A stretch of DNA of 64,000 nucleotides from assembly GCA_938011325.1 (NCBI GenBank), contig CALLUD010000024.1, positions 100,600-164,599 on the forward strand, given 5' to 3'. Source of the DNA: an uncultured Spartobacteria bacterium. Lineage in GTDB: Bacteria > Verrucomicrobiota > Verrucomicrobiia > Chthoniobacterales > JAATET01. A program made the translations under genes and the position numbers. Below are positions 27,067 through 35,668 of the stretch, one piece after another. The notes under the pieces are model-generated. The model saw nothing but the letters and a program-made list of their open reading frames with translations. It was not told the origin of the DNA and made no database searches. The stretch's first letter is position 1, and each line of letters begins with the position of its first letter.

Positions 27067-28458
27067 ATGTTAGCGCGAAAACAGGAAATCAACCTCCAAC
27101 TCAACGAGCTGATCGATGCGGTGATTCTCGGGGTGACTTTCTGGATTTCCCATCAACTGCGCTATCACGGAATTATCAGTCTCGACACATCACCCGAGAT
27201 TCCGCCGTTTGGAAATTTCCTGTGGGTGCTGGCGGTGATCGTGCCGTTTGGGCCGTTTCTCCTCGAGCTGCAGGGATTCTACCAATACCCGCTGGAAAAG
27301 ACGGCGCTGAAATCGCTCACGCAAATCGCGCGTGCCGCGTTGTGGCTGCTCATTCTCCTGGCGGTCAGCTCGTTCCTGCTGCGCCTCACGGTGGAGAGTC
27401 GATCGGTCGGCATTCTTTACGCGCTGCTTGCGCCCGCCGCACTGCTCCTCAAGGAAAAGATCGCCATCTCGATCTACAAGCATCAGCTCGAAAAGGGTGG
27501 CGTCGGCGAGCGGATCATTCTCGCAGGAGAGCCGCGAAAGATGAAGGAGATCGAGGAAAGCTTCACCCCTTCACAGAAGCTGGAGATCGCGATCATCGAT
27601 CGCGTCGTCCTCGACAGCGAGGACCTTCAGCCGCTCGTGGAGGCCATTCACAAACACTCGATCGGACGCGTCGTCCTCGCCTTCGACAGGATCGAGCTGA
27701 ACGTCGTGCAAAAGGCCATCGAGGCTTGCGAACTGGAGGGCGTGGAAGCGTGGCTTTGCGCCGACTTTATCCGCACCTCGGTTGCGCGACCGACCTACGA
27801 AGTCCTCGCACGGCGTCCCATGCTCGTGTTTCGCACGACGCCCGACATCTCGTGGGCGCTCGTGGTCAAGGGCGCCATTGATCGAATCGGCGCCGCTCTG
27901 GGACTGCTCGTCCTTTCCCCGCTGTTCCTCGTCGTTGCGATCATCATCAAACTCACCTCGCCCGGGCCGGTCATCTTCACGCAGAAGCGGGCCGGCCGTC
28001 ATGGTCGCCCGTTCACAATGTTCAAGTTCCGCTCGATGCATACGAACGCGGAAATGCAGCGCGCCGAGCTTATCGCCTACAACATGATGAGCGGTCCCGT
28101 TTTCAAGGTGGAGGACGACCCCCGCATCACGCCGTTCGGCCGCTGGCTGCGCAAAACGAGTATCGACGAACTTCCGCAACTCGCGAACGTCCTGCTCGGA
28201 CAGATGAGCCTCGTCGGCCCGCGCCCGCTGCCGCTTTACGAGGTCGAGCAATTTGAGCGTGCCTCGCATCGGCGCCGGTTGAGCATGAAGCCGGGACTCA
28301 CCTGCCTGTGGCAGATCCGCGGCCGCAACAAGGTGACCAATTTCGAGGATTGGGTGCGGATGGACCTCGAATACATCGACAATTGGTCACTTGCGCTTGA
28401 TTTTTATATTCTCATCCGCACCATCCCCGTCGTCCTTTTTGGACTCGGCGCAAAATGA
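27067..28458 (+). CDS. Polyprenyl-phosphate sugar-1-phosphate transferase (exopolysaccharide initiation)
   Basis: Initiating membrane glycosyltransferase of the WbaP/WcaJ group (463 aa), which puts the first sugar-phosphate on undecaprenyl phosphate for exopolysaccharide or O-antigen. About four N-terminal membrane segments are followed by a CoA-binding-like domain (residues about 130-260), another membrane helix near 275-300, and the C-terminal bacterial sugar transferase domain (KRAGRHGRPFTMFKFRSM, KTSIDELPQLANVLLGQMSLVGPRP). The last residues are DFYILIRTIPVVLFGLGAK. It is separated by 136 bp from the pilus-like cluster downstream, on the same strand, and is possibly not functionally linked. 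Confidence 0.92.
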   Translation: MLARKQEINLQLNELIDAVILGVTFWISHQLRYHGIISLDTSPEIPPFGNFLWVLAVIVPFGPFLLELQGFYQYPLEKTALKSLTQIARAALWLLILLAVSSFLLRLTVESRSVGILYALLAPAALLLKEKIAISIYKHQLEKGGVGERIILAGEPRKMKEIEESFTPSQKLEIAIIDRVVLDSEDLQPLVEAIHKHSIGRVVLAFDRIELNVVQKAIEACELEGVEAWLCADFIRTSVARPTYEVLARRPMLVFRTTPDISWALVVKGAIDRIGAALGLLVLSPLFLVVAIIIKLTSPGPVIFTQKRAGRHGRPFTMFKFRSMHTNAEMQRAELIAYNMMSGPVFKVEDDPRITPFGRWLRKTSIDELPQLANVLLGQMSLVGPRPLPLYEVEQFERASHRRRLSMKPGLTCLWQIRGRNKVTNFEDWVRMDLEYIDNWSLALDFYILIRTIPVVLFGLGAK

Positions 28459-28594
28459 GCGACTCACGAACCCCAACCCCGTCAACTTTCGCTGGTCAAA
28501 TATCGGCAAAATCTTCGAGAATCCTGTTTGCCATGCATCACGCCGACCTCTACTGTGCGTCATCCTGCTCAACCCACTCCTGCAACCCCTGAAC

Positions 28595-29224
28595 ATGAAT
28601 AGACGTTTCCTCGCCGCAACGGTGCTGCTTCTTTCCACGGCCATCACGAGCTTTGCGCAGCAGAATCCGCTCGGGATCAAAATCAACAAGGTCGACGTCC
28701 TGTTCGAAAAAACCCCCGACTACACGATCGGCATCGGCCCGAAGCGCAAGGCCAACAGCCAGGACTGGCTCGTGGTGGAAGTCGACTTCTCGTTCGAGCC
28801 CCGTGACCCCCGCCAGCAGTTCCTCGACGATCTCACGTTCAATTACTACATCCTCCTCGCCAACGAGAGCCGCGAGTTTCCGAAAGGCACTCTCCTGACC
28901 GGCACGATCAACCATACCGCTGTCGCTCCGGGCCGCAATCTTCACTCGGTTGCGTTTGTCAGCCCGAGAACGCTCGCGCGGTTCTTCGGGGGCAAGGCTC
29001 CCGCCAGCGCTTCCCAGGCAACGCAGGCTGTTGGCGTCACGATCAGCAACCAGGGTCAGGTTGTCGCCGAGGAAAGCGTCGGCAAGGGCAAGGGCACGCG
29101 CCAATGGTGGACACAGTTCCAGCAGGGCCCTCCCGGATACGTCCTCGACAAGCAACAGACGCCCTTTGCTCCTCTTTTCTGGGACTATTACGAAGCCACC
29201 AAGCTCAAGCCGGCTGGTTACTAA
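28595..29224 (+). CDS. Small secreted protein, first gene of the pilus-like cluster (Amuc_1102-like by position)
   Basis: Exported protein of 209 aa: a clear signal peptide at residues 1-21 (FLAATVLLLSTAITSFAQQ) precedes a beta-rich domain with no cysteines. Motifs such as INKVDVLFEKTPDYTIG, DWLVVEVDFSF and a C-terminal WDYYEATKLKPAGY are visible but match no family I can name beyond the Amuc_1102-type position. ATG 28595 is chosen because it starts the signal peptide; the frame is open upstream. It is 36 bp before the PilM-like gene. I infer a periplasmic accessory or pilotin-like role, which is unproven. Confidence 0.75.
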   Translation: MNRRFLAATVLLLSTAITSFAQQNPLGIKINKVDVLFEKTPDYTIGIGPKRKANSQDWLVVEVDFSFEPRDPRQQFLDDLTFNYYILLANESREFPKGTLLTGTINHTAVAPGRNLHSVAFVSPRTLARFFGGKAPASASQATQAVGVTISNQGQVVAEESVGKGKGTRQWWTQFQQGPPGYVLDKQQTPFAPLFWDYYEATKLKPAGY

Positions 29225-29260
29225 GTCCTCGAAGCCCCCATTTCCATCTAGAACGTTACG

Positions 29261-31039
29261 ATGCCCGCACCCACTCGCACCCGTGTGCTGAATCTGGGAA
29301 TGCAGACGGTGGCACTCGCCGAGTTTCACACGTCTCCCAACGGTTCACTCACACTCGATCAGATTCAGTTCAGTGAACTGCTCGCCGACCCCGGCGCCGA
29401 CGCCACCCGCCCCGGGCAGCTCGAAGCCGCCATCGGCCAGCTCAAAAGCTCTTTGAAGGGTGGAGGCGGGCCGGTCCACTACGCCCTTCCCTCCCAGGCG
29501 GTTTTCGCGCGATATCTTTCCCTCCCCGGAACCTCCTCGGAAGATCTGAATCAGATCATCGGGTTCGAAGCGCAGCAGAACATCCCGTTCCCCATCGACG
29601 AAGTCGTCTGGGACTACCAGCCGCTCGGCGAGCCCGTCGACGGCAAGCTCAATGTCGTGCTGCTCGCGATCAAGACCGACACGCTCGAGGCGGTCAACGC
29701 AGCAGTTGAGGCCAATGGATTTGCCCCGCAAACGATCGACGTGGCGCCCATGGCGCTGCTCAACGCGTTCCGTTACAACTATGGGGATCAGGATGGGTGC
29801 TCATTGCTGATCGACATCGGCGCCCGCACAACGAACCTCATTTTCATCGAGGGAAGCAAGGCCTACAGCCGCAGCATCCCGATCGGCGGAAACACGATCA
29901 GCGCCGCGATCGCCAAGGAGTTTGGCCAGCCAATCGAGGCCGCCGAAATCCTCAAGAAGGAGAAGGGCTTCGTCGGTCTTGGTGGCTCTTATGCAGAGCC
30001 CGATGACCAGGTCGTCGCGCGCGTTTCGAAGCTCGCCCGCACGACATTGACGCGACTCCACGCAGAAATCGCCCGCTCAATCAGCTTCTACCGGGCGAAC
30101 CAGGGCGGCTCGCAACCTGCGCACGCCTACCTCGCCGGCGGCGCGGTCAGCATGCCCTACATGCTTGAGTTCTTCGCCGAGAAGATGCAGATGCCGGTGG
30201 AGTTCTTCAATCCGTTCCGCAACGTCGCCATTGCGTCGACGGTCGACACCGCGCTGCTTTCCAAGAATGCCCACGCCATGGGCGAAGTCGTCGGTCTTGC
30301 TCTCCGGAGTTTGGGCAACTGCCCGATCGAGATCAGCCTCACTCCGCCGACGGTCAAGAAGGCCCACACGCTCGCCAAGCGCAAACCCTACCTGATCGCT
30401 GCCACGGCGTGCCTGTTCCTCGGCCTTCTCCAGTGGATCATCTTCTACTCGAAGGCTGCGTCGGTGAAGGAAACCGCACTCGCCAGCGTGCAGGCGGAAG
30501 CCGACAAGCTCGATGGCGAAGCCAAGACGTTTGATCGTCTGAAGAGCGAGCAGGAGAAGATCGAAGCGCTCGCTTCGCCGATCCTGACCGCATTGGCCGA
30601 ACGGCAAATCTGGATTCGGATCATCGACGAGCTCGGTTCCAAGCTTCCGCCGGACTTCATCTGGATCACGAAGCTGACGCCTCTTGCCAACGGCAAGCCG
30701 GTCACTCTTGATGGCTCGACAGCCCGGGCCTCCACGGAAGAGCGTGCTCCGCGTGCGCCTCGCACCCGCCGGGGCCGTGAGGAGGAAACCGCTGCACAGG
30801 AAGAGACGGCCGTCAACGGAATCAACGCCATCGAAATCCAAGGTCTCTACTTTGACAACCCGCGACAGGCGAAGGTCATCGACGATTTCGTTGACAACCT
30901 GCAGACCTCCCCGCTCTTCGCCATCCCGGCCGATCAAAAGGCTGCAATCGTCACCCGTCGTGCCACGCCCAATGAAGAAACCTGGGCCTACGGCTACACG
31001 ATCGTCCTTCCTCTCAAGAATCCCATCGCCCTTCCATGA
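29261..31039 (+). CDS. PilM-PilN-like fusion protein (Amuc_1101-like)
   Basis: Inner-membrane platform protein of 592 aa joining two parts that are separate proteins in typical type IV pili. Residues 1-360 form a PilM/FtsA-like actin fold: QNIPFPIDEVVWDYQ is the PilM signature, LLIDIGARTTNLIF at 182-195 is the phosphate-1 loop, and YLAGGAVSMPYMLEF at 290-304 is the phosphate-2/adenosine region. A transmembrane helix at about 377-397 leads to a periplasmic coiled coil and a PilN-like domain (400-592) with a low-complexity Arg/Glu/Pro insert at 488-518. Its stop overlaps the next start (ATGA). Confidence 0.87.
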   Translation: MPAPTRTRVLNLGMQTVALAEFHTSPNGSLTLDQIQFSELLADPGADATRPGQLEAAIGQLKSSLKGGGGPVHYALPSQAVFARYLSLPGTSSEDLNQIIGFEAQQNIPFPIDEVVWDYQPLGEPVDGKLNVVLLAIKTDTLEAVNAAVEANGFAPQTIDVAPMALLNAFRYNYGDQDGCSLLIDIGARTTNLIFIEGSKAYSRSIPIGGNTISAAIAKEFGQPIEAAEILKKEKGFVGLGGSYAEPDDQVVARVSKLARTTLTRLHAEIARSISFYRANQGGSQPAHAYLAGGAVSMPYMLEFFAEKMQMPVEFFNPFRNVAIASTVDTALLSKNAHAMGEVVGLALRSLGNCPIEISLTPPTVKKAHTLAKRKPYLIAATACLFLGLLQWIIFYSKAASVKETALASVQAEADKLDGEAKTFDRLKSEQEKIEALASPILTALAERQIWIRIIDELGSKLPPDFIWITKLTPLANGKPVTLDGSTARASTEERAPRAPRTRRGREEETAAQEETAVNGINAIEIQGLYFDNPRQAKVIDDFVDNLQTSPLFAIPADQKAAIVTRRATPNEETWAYGYTIVLPLKNPIALP

Positions 31040-32019
31040 ACTGGGTCCAAAAAAATCCCTTCCTCACAGGCTATCTCGCCGTCACCGTGATTGGCGCGGG
31101 AGCCCTCGGCTACCTTCTCTTTTCCGCCCACTCGAATTACACGCAGGTGTCGGAAAACTACGACGCACAGGTTGCCCGGCTTCAGCAACTGCAGAACCGG
31201 ACTCCGTTCCCGAGCGCGGAAAACAATGCCGCCTACGAGAAACTTACCAAGGAATATCAGGCGAAGTTTGAAGAGCTGCAGGCGGATGTTGCCAAAATGC
31301 AACTGCCTCTCGAGCAGATCTCTCCGCAGGCATTCCAGGACCGCCTGCGGGCCGTCGTCTCGGAAGTCGAGCAGAAGGCCGAACAAAACGGGGTCACCCT
31401 TCCCGACGGTTTCTACATGGGCTTCGACAAGTATCAAGCGACCCCTCCCTCGGATCAAGCGGCAGCGCCTTTGTTGCGGCAGCTCGGGGGAATCAAGAAG
31501 GTCGTCGATGCCCTGCTTGACGTAAAGGTCTCGTCGATCGTCAGCATTTCCCGCCCTCCTCTTCCCGAGGAAAGCGGCACGACCTCTGAACCGACACCGG
31601 AGCCTGCACGCCGCAACACCGCCGGCCGGCGCGATGCCGGTGCCGCGCCCGCCACCGATGTCGTGAAATCGAGCTCGTTCGACATCGTCTTCGAGGCCGA
31701 TCAACCGCGGACCCGCCAGGCCCTCAACTCGATCGTCGGTTCCGACACGTTGTTCGTGATCCGCAATCTCACGATTACCAACAGCGCCCAGGAAGGCCCG
31801 TCTCGCGTCGCTCCTGCCGAGGAGCAGCAAAGCACGCAGTCGGCGTCCGCCGCCGATGCCGCGCTCGCCGCCCTCCTCGGCGGCGGAGGCGAGACCACCG
31901 ATGCTGCAGCCACCAGCTCCGAAGCGCCGCCCATGCGCATGCTGGTCGGCAATGAGACTCTCACTGTCGCGACCCGCATCGAGATGGTCACCATCACCAC
32001 CCCTGAGCCCAAGCAGTAA
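31036..32019 (+). CDS. Amuc_1100-like (PilO/GspM-like) bitopic protein
   Basis: Bitopic inner-membrane protein of 327 aa: a membrane helix at about 10-29, a coiled coil at about 32-100, then two ferredoxin-like periplasmic domains. AFQDRLRAVVSEVEQKAEQNGV, then YMGFDKYQATPPSDQAA, LRQLGGIKKVVDALLDVKV and IVSISRPPLPEE correspond, from memory, to AFQNELKTF, LGFQVYSTQAPSVQAA, ELKAINSLVNKL and KVYRPQLPIE of Akkermansia Amuc_1100. FDIVFEADQPRTRQALNSIVG and a C-terminal VATRIEMVTI match its second domain. The Ala-rich linker near 265-300 is low complexity. It probably pairs with the PilN part of the preceding gene product. Confidence 0.85.
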   Translation: MNWVQKNPFLTGYLAVTVIGAGALGYLLFSAHSNYTQVSENYDAQVARLQQLQNRTPFPSAENNAAYEKLTKEYQAKFEELQADVAKMQLPLEQISPQAFQDRLRAVVSEVEQKAEQNGVTLPDGFYMGFDKYQATPPSDQAAAPLLRQLGGIKKVVDALLDVKVSSIVSISRPPLPEESGTTSEPTPEPARRNTAGRRDAGAAPATDVVKSSSFDIVFEADQPRTRQALNSIVGSDTLFVIRNLTITNSAQEGPSRVAPAEEQQSTQSASAADAALAALLGGGGETTDAAATSSEAPPMRMLVGNETLTVATRIEMVTITTPEPKQ

Positions 32020-32030
32020 TCACTTTCACC

Positions 32031-32966
32031 ATGGACTGGTTAAAAAAGAATTTCGACCGCGTCATCCTCGCCATTATCGGGCTGGCTGTCGCCGCGTTCG
32101 CCGTCATGATCGTTCTGAACGTCTTGTCCTTTGGCGAAATCTTCGAGTCGCAGAACAGCACACGGAAGCCGAACAACACCCTTCCCGCTCCTCCCACAGC
32201 ACAGGTGGAAGCGGAGGCCTCCGCCATTACGCACCCTGCGACATGGGGCACACACGAAGGTTCCCTGTTCGTCTCGGAGCCCTATATCGACCGCGGCAAT
32301 GGCCCGATCAACCCGCTGAACGACAGTGAGCCGCTCTTCCCGCCCATCACCAACCAGTGGTTGATGGAAAACGGTCTGGCTCTTGAGGCGAACCTTCTCG
32401 ATGCCGACCCCGACGGGGACAAGTTCACCAACCTCGAGGAATTCAACGGCAAGACCGATCCCAACAACCCGAAGTCCAAGCCGGGCTACATCACCAAGCT
32501 CCGTCTCAAGGAAATGGTGAAAATCCCCTTCCGCCTCAAGTTCAGTGGCAGCCCGGATGACGGCGAAACGTTCTCGATCAACACGCTCGACCTTAATCAG
32601 CCGACGCTCTTCCTGCCCATGGGAGCGGAAGTCACGGGAACGCCCTACAAGATCCTCGAATACAACCCCAAGACCGAGGACAAGAACGGTCTCGAGGTGA
32701 ATGTATCCGAGCTCGTTCTCGAGAATCAGGAGACGGGCCAGAAGATCACTCTCATCTACGACCAGGTGGTCGACGAACCCACGGTCTATGCGGATTTCCG
32801 CTACCTGTGGGATGGCTCGGAATTCCGCGTGAAAATGAACGAGACGTTCTCTGTCAAACCTGAGGAAGACGTGAAGTATAAACTCATTGACATAAACGAG
32901 TCTCAAGCGCTAATCGAGAACGTCCAAAACAAGGAGCAAATCACGGTCCTCAAGGAGAACTCGTGA
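32031..32966 (+). CDS. Bitopic protein with DxDxDG calcium-loop-like motif (Amuc_1099-like)
   Basis: Protein of 311 aa with one membrane helix at about 11-33, a proline-rich linker, and a periplasmic region. DADPDGDKFTNLEEF (124-138) has the spacing of a thrombospondin type-3 or EF-hand-like calcium loop (D124, D126, D128, D130, E136) and is followed by NGKTDPNNP. The C-terminal half (about 155-308) is beta-rich, suggesting a PilP-like or secretin-contacting domain. It is the fourth gene of the pilus-like cluster, 11 bp after the Amuc_1100-like gene. The functional analogy to PilP is inferred from position only. Confidence 0.78.
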   Translation: MDWLKKNFDRVILAIIGLAVAAFAVMIVLNVLSFGEIFESQNSTRKPNNTLPAPPTAQVEAEASAITHPATWGTHEGSLFVSEPYIDRGNGPINPLNDSEPLFPPITNQWLMENGLALEANLLDADPDGDKFTNLEEFNGKTDPNNPKSKPGYITKLRLKEMVKIPFRLKFSGSPDDGETFSINTLDLNQPTLFLPMGAEVTGTPYKILEYNPKTEDKNGLEVNVSELVLENQETGQKITLIYDQVVDEPTVYADFRYLWDGSEFRVKMNETFSVKPEEDVKYKLIDINESQALIENVQNKEQITVLKENS

Positions 32967-33054
32967 CAGCCGCCTCTTGGACTCCCAGGCCATCACTGTT
33001 TTGAAACCCATTCTGGATTAAAACTCTCCCCATTTTTTACGCGACTGCCTTACC

Positions 33055-35646
33055 ATGCCTAGCCACTCCGTTCTCCTAACCGGACTTGCCGCGTTCACCG
33101 TCACCCTCTCTCCCCTCCTTGCGCAGCAGGCCGGAGTGCAGAGTGCAGCCGAACGGGAAATTCGACGCCGCGAACTCACTTCCAGTTTCGCCGAAGAATC
33201 CATCGCCAAGGGAAATTCCGCGCTCGCTCAAAAGGACTACGAGTCCGCATACGCCTACTTCAAGAGTGCCGTCGATGCCCTTCCCAGTGGCGGCCCCGCC
33301 ACGGAAAACCTCCGCAGCGAGGCCATGTCCGGGTTCGAGACCGCTGTGGTCAAGCTCGCCGAGCAGCGGATTTCCGAAGGCCGTTACGAGGATGCCGAGA
33401 CCACTCTCAACGTCATCCTCGATGAGCGCTACAATCCGGATTACGGCCCCGCCCTCAGCCTTCGCAGCAAGCTGAAATCGGGCGACTATTTCAACCCGAC
33501 CATCACGCCGGGATTCGTCGCGAGCGTCGAGCAGGTCAAGCAATACCTCCGCGAGGCCGAAGGCTTCTATCAGAGCGGACGCTACGATCTGGCGTTCAAG
33601 CGCTGTGAGCAGGTGCTCAACGTCGACAAATACAACATCGCCGCCCGCCGGATGATGGAAAAAATCGACAACGCCCGTGAGCGCTACGCCGATGAGGCCT
33701 ACAACCAAACCCGCAGCCAGCTTCTCACGGAAGTCGACGCGGCATGGGAGTTGCCGGTTACGAAGTTTGACGTTGGAAACGTCGGCATCATCGAACAGCC
33801 GGTCATCGACACCCGTGGCACCGCTGCGATCAATCGCAAGCTTCAGGAAATCCGCATTCCCAGCATCAATTTCCGCGAAGCGACGATTCGCGAAGCGCTT
33901 GATTACATCAAGCAACGTGCCGCCCAGCTCGACACCACCGAGTCCGATCCCAACAACCGCGGCATCAACATCGTTTTGAAACTTCCGCCGGAGTCCATGG
34001 CTGCGGAGGCAGGCACGCGCATCACCCTCACGCTGGCCGACGTGCCGCTCGGAGCCGCCCTCGAATACATCGCCACGGCGGCAAGCCTCAAGATCAAGGT
34101 GGAGCCTTACGCGGTCGCCGTTGTTCCGCTTAACGAGCAGACCGACACGCTCATCACCAAGGAATACAAGGTTTCCCCGGGCTTCATCAGCACCCTTCCG
34201 GGATCCGATTCCGGATCCGATGGTGGCTTCGGAGGTGGATTTGGCGCGGACGCCGCTGCCTCCGCCAGCGTCGCCCGTGCAGGGGCCAAGGAATTTCTTG
34301 AAGCCAACGGCGTCAGCTTCCCGCCTGGAGCGACCGCCAACTTCCTGCCCAGCAGCAGTAAGTTGATCGTCCGCAACACCCAGGCGAATCTCGATTTGAT
34401 CGATTCACTGGTCGAAATCGACCAGACCAATGTCCCCAGCCAGATTGAGATCGAGGCTCGGTTCGTCGAAATCTCTCAAAACAATCTCAAGGAACTTGGC
34501 TTTGACTGGCTGCTCGGGCAGTTCGCCCTGCCCTTTGGCACCGGCGTCTATGGAGGCGGTGGAACCACTTCCTTCGGCGGTGACCTTTCGGGAAGCTCCA
34601 CGGTCACCAGTGGAAACATGTCCATCACCACGAATAGCGCTTATCCCTTCCAGGCTCCCGGATCGAATGGCGTTCCTGTTGGTGCCTCGTCTCTGACTTC
34701 CGGCCCCATCACCGCTGGAAATCGCTCGGGAACCGGTGCCATTAGCGTCAATGCGCTCGATGGCCTCCTGTTCGCCTCTCCGGCCGGCCCCGCCCCGGGA
34801 GTCCTCGCTCTTGCCGGCATCTTCACGAACCCTCAGTTTCAAGTGGTTCTCCGCGCCCTCGATCAGCAAAAAGGCGTCGACCTCATGACCGCGCCCAAGG
34901 TAACCACCAAGAGCGGTCAGCGGGCGACCATTCAGCTTATCCGCGAGTTCCGTTACCCCACCCAGTTCGATCCCCCGCAGATTCCGCAGCAGGTGGGTTC
35001 CTTTACACCGGTCACCCCGACCACTCCCTCGGCATTCGAGACGAAAAACCTCGGCGTCGAACTGGAGGTGGAGCCAACTGTCGGACCTGATGGTTTCAGC
35101 ATCGACATGACCCTGTCTCCTCGGGTTACCGAGTTCGATGGCTTCATCAACTACGGAAGCCCCATCAGCACCACGGCTCGCGAAATCAACAGCGATCCGG
35201 TTATTGATCCCGACACCATCCTCGGACTCGCGTTTACCACGTTCGGTCAAACCGGCACCGTTCTGGTCTCCGAAAACACCATCAACCAGCCCGTGTTCAG
35301 CGTGCGGCAGGTTACCACCCAGGTAACCGTTTACGATGGCCAGACCGTTGTTCTGGGTGGATTGATGCGTGAAGACGTTCAACAGATTGAGGACAAAACT
35401 CCGATTCTTGGCGACATCCCGCTTGTCGGGCGTCTTTTCCGCACCTCTGCGGATCAGCATATCAAGCGCAACCTCGTGATGTTCGTCACCGCGGGACTTC
35501 TCGACCCTGCTGGTCAGCCTCTCATCGAGGCTGTGGAACACGACCGGGACGTTGCCGCACCTGACGCCGCGGCCCTTGAATCCGAAGCCATATCAGGCGA
35601 TCCGCTGACCAGCGACGTCCCATTGCCGGCTCCTTCGATTTACTAA
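33055..35646 (+). CDS. TPR-secretin, first copy (Amuc_1098-like, PilQ/GspD superfamily)
   Basis: Outer-membrane secretin of 863 aa. A signal peptide (residues 1-24) leads to a TPR-like region at about 45-215 (AKGNSALAQKDYESAYAYF; EAEGFYQSGRYDLAFKRCEQ). N0/STN-like modules follow at about 262-360 (FREATIREALDYI; DVPLGAALEYIATAA), a Gly-rich linker at 383-405, and an N1-like module at 412-456. The secretin core at about 465-840 has APKVTTKSGQRATI and VVLGGLMREDVQQIEDKTPILGDIPLVGRLF (two adjacent blocks: VVLGGLMREDV, ILGDIPLVGRLF). The leader before the ATG is pyrimidine-rich. It presumably forms a gated ring for a pilus or secreted substrate. Confidence 0.9.
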   Translation: MPSHSVLLTGLAAFTVTLSPLLAQQAGVQSAAEREIRRRELTSSFAEESIAKGNSALAQKDYESAYAYFKSAVDALPSGGPATENLRSEAMSGFETAVVKLAEQRISEGRYEDAETTLNVILDERYNPDYGPALSLRSKLKSGDYFNPTITPGFVASVEQVKQYLREAEGFYQSGRYDLAFKRCEQVLNVDKYNIAARRMMEKIDNARERYADEAYNQTRSQLLTEVDAAWELPVTKFDVGNVGIIEQPVIDTRGTAAINRKLQEIRIPSINFREATIREALDYIKQRAAQLDTTESDPNNRGINIVLKLPPESMAAEAGTRITLTLADVPLGAALEYIATAASLKIKVEPYAVAVVPLNEQTDTLITKEYKVSPGFISTLPGSDSGSDGGFGGGFGADAAASASVARAGAKEFLEANGVSFPPGATANFLPSSSKLIVRNTQANLDLIDSLVEIDQTNVPSQIEIEARFVEISQNNLKELGFDWLLGQFALPFGTGVYGGGGTTSFGGDLSGSSTVTSGNMSITTNSAYPFQAPGSNGVPVGASSLTSGPITAGNRSGTGAISVNALDGLLFASPAGPAPGVLALAGIFTNPQFQVVLRALDQQKGVDLMTAPKVTTKSGQRATIQLIREFRYPTQFDPPQIPQQVGSFTPVTPTTPSAFETKNLGVELEVEPTVGPDGFSIDMTLSPRVTEFDGFINYGSPISTTAREINSDPVIDPDTILGLAFTTFGQTGTVLVSENTINQPVFSVRQVTTQVTVYDGQTVVLGGLMREDVQQIEDKTPILGDIPLVGRLFRTSADQHIKRNLVMFVTAGLLDPAGQPLIEAVEHDRDVAAPDAAALESEAISGDPLTSDVPLPAPSIY

Positions 35647-35668
35647 TCTGCTGCCCCTGACCATTTCC

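Noticed and set aside
28459..28594. A sigma-54 (-24/-12) promoter upstream of the pilus-like cluster
   Set aside because: I looked by eye for GG-N10-GC with the usual flanking bases and found none in the 136-bp spacer; a search with a weight matrix would be needed to exclude a diverged site.
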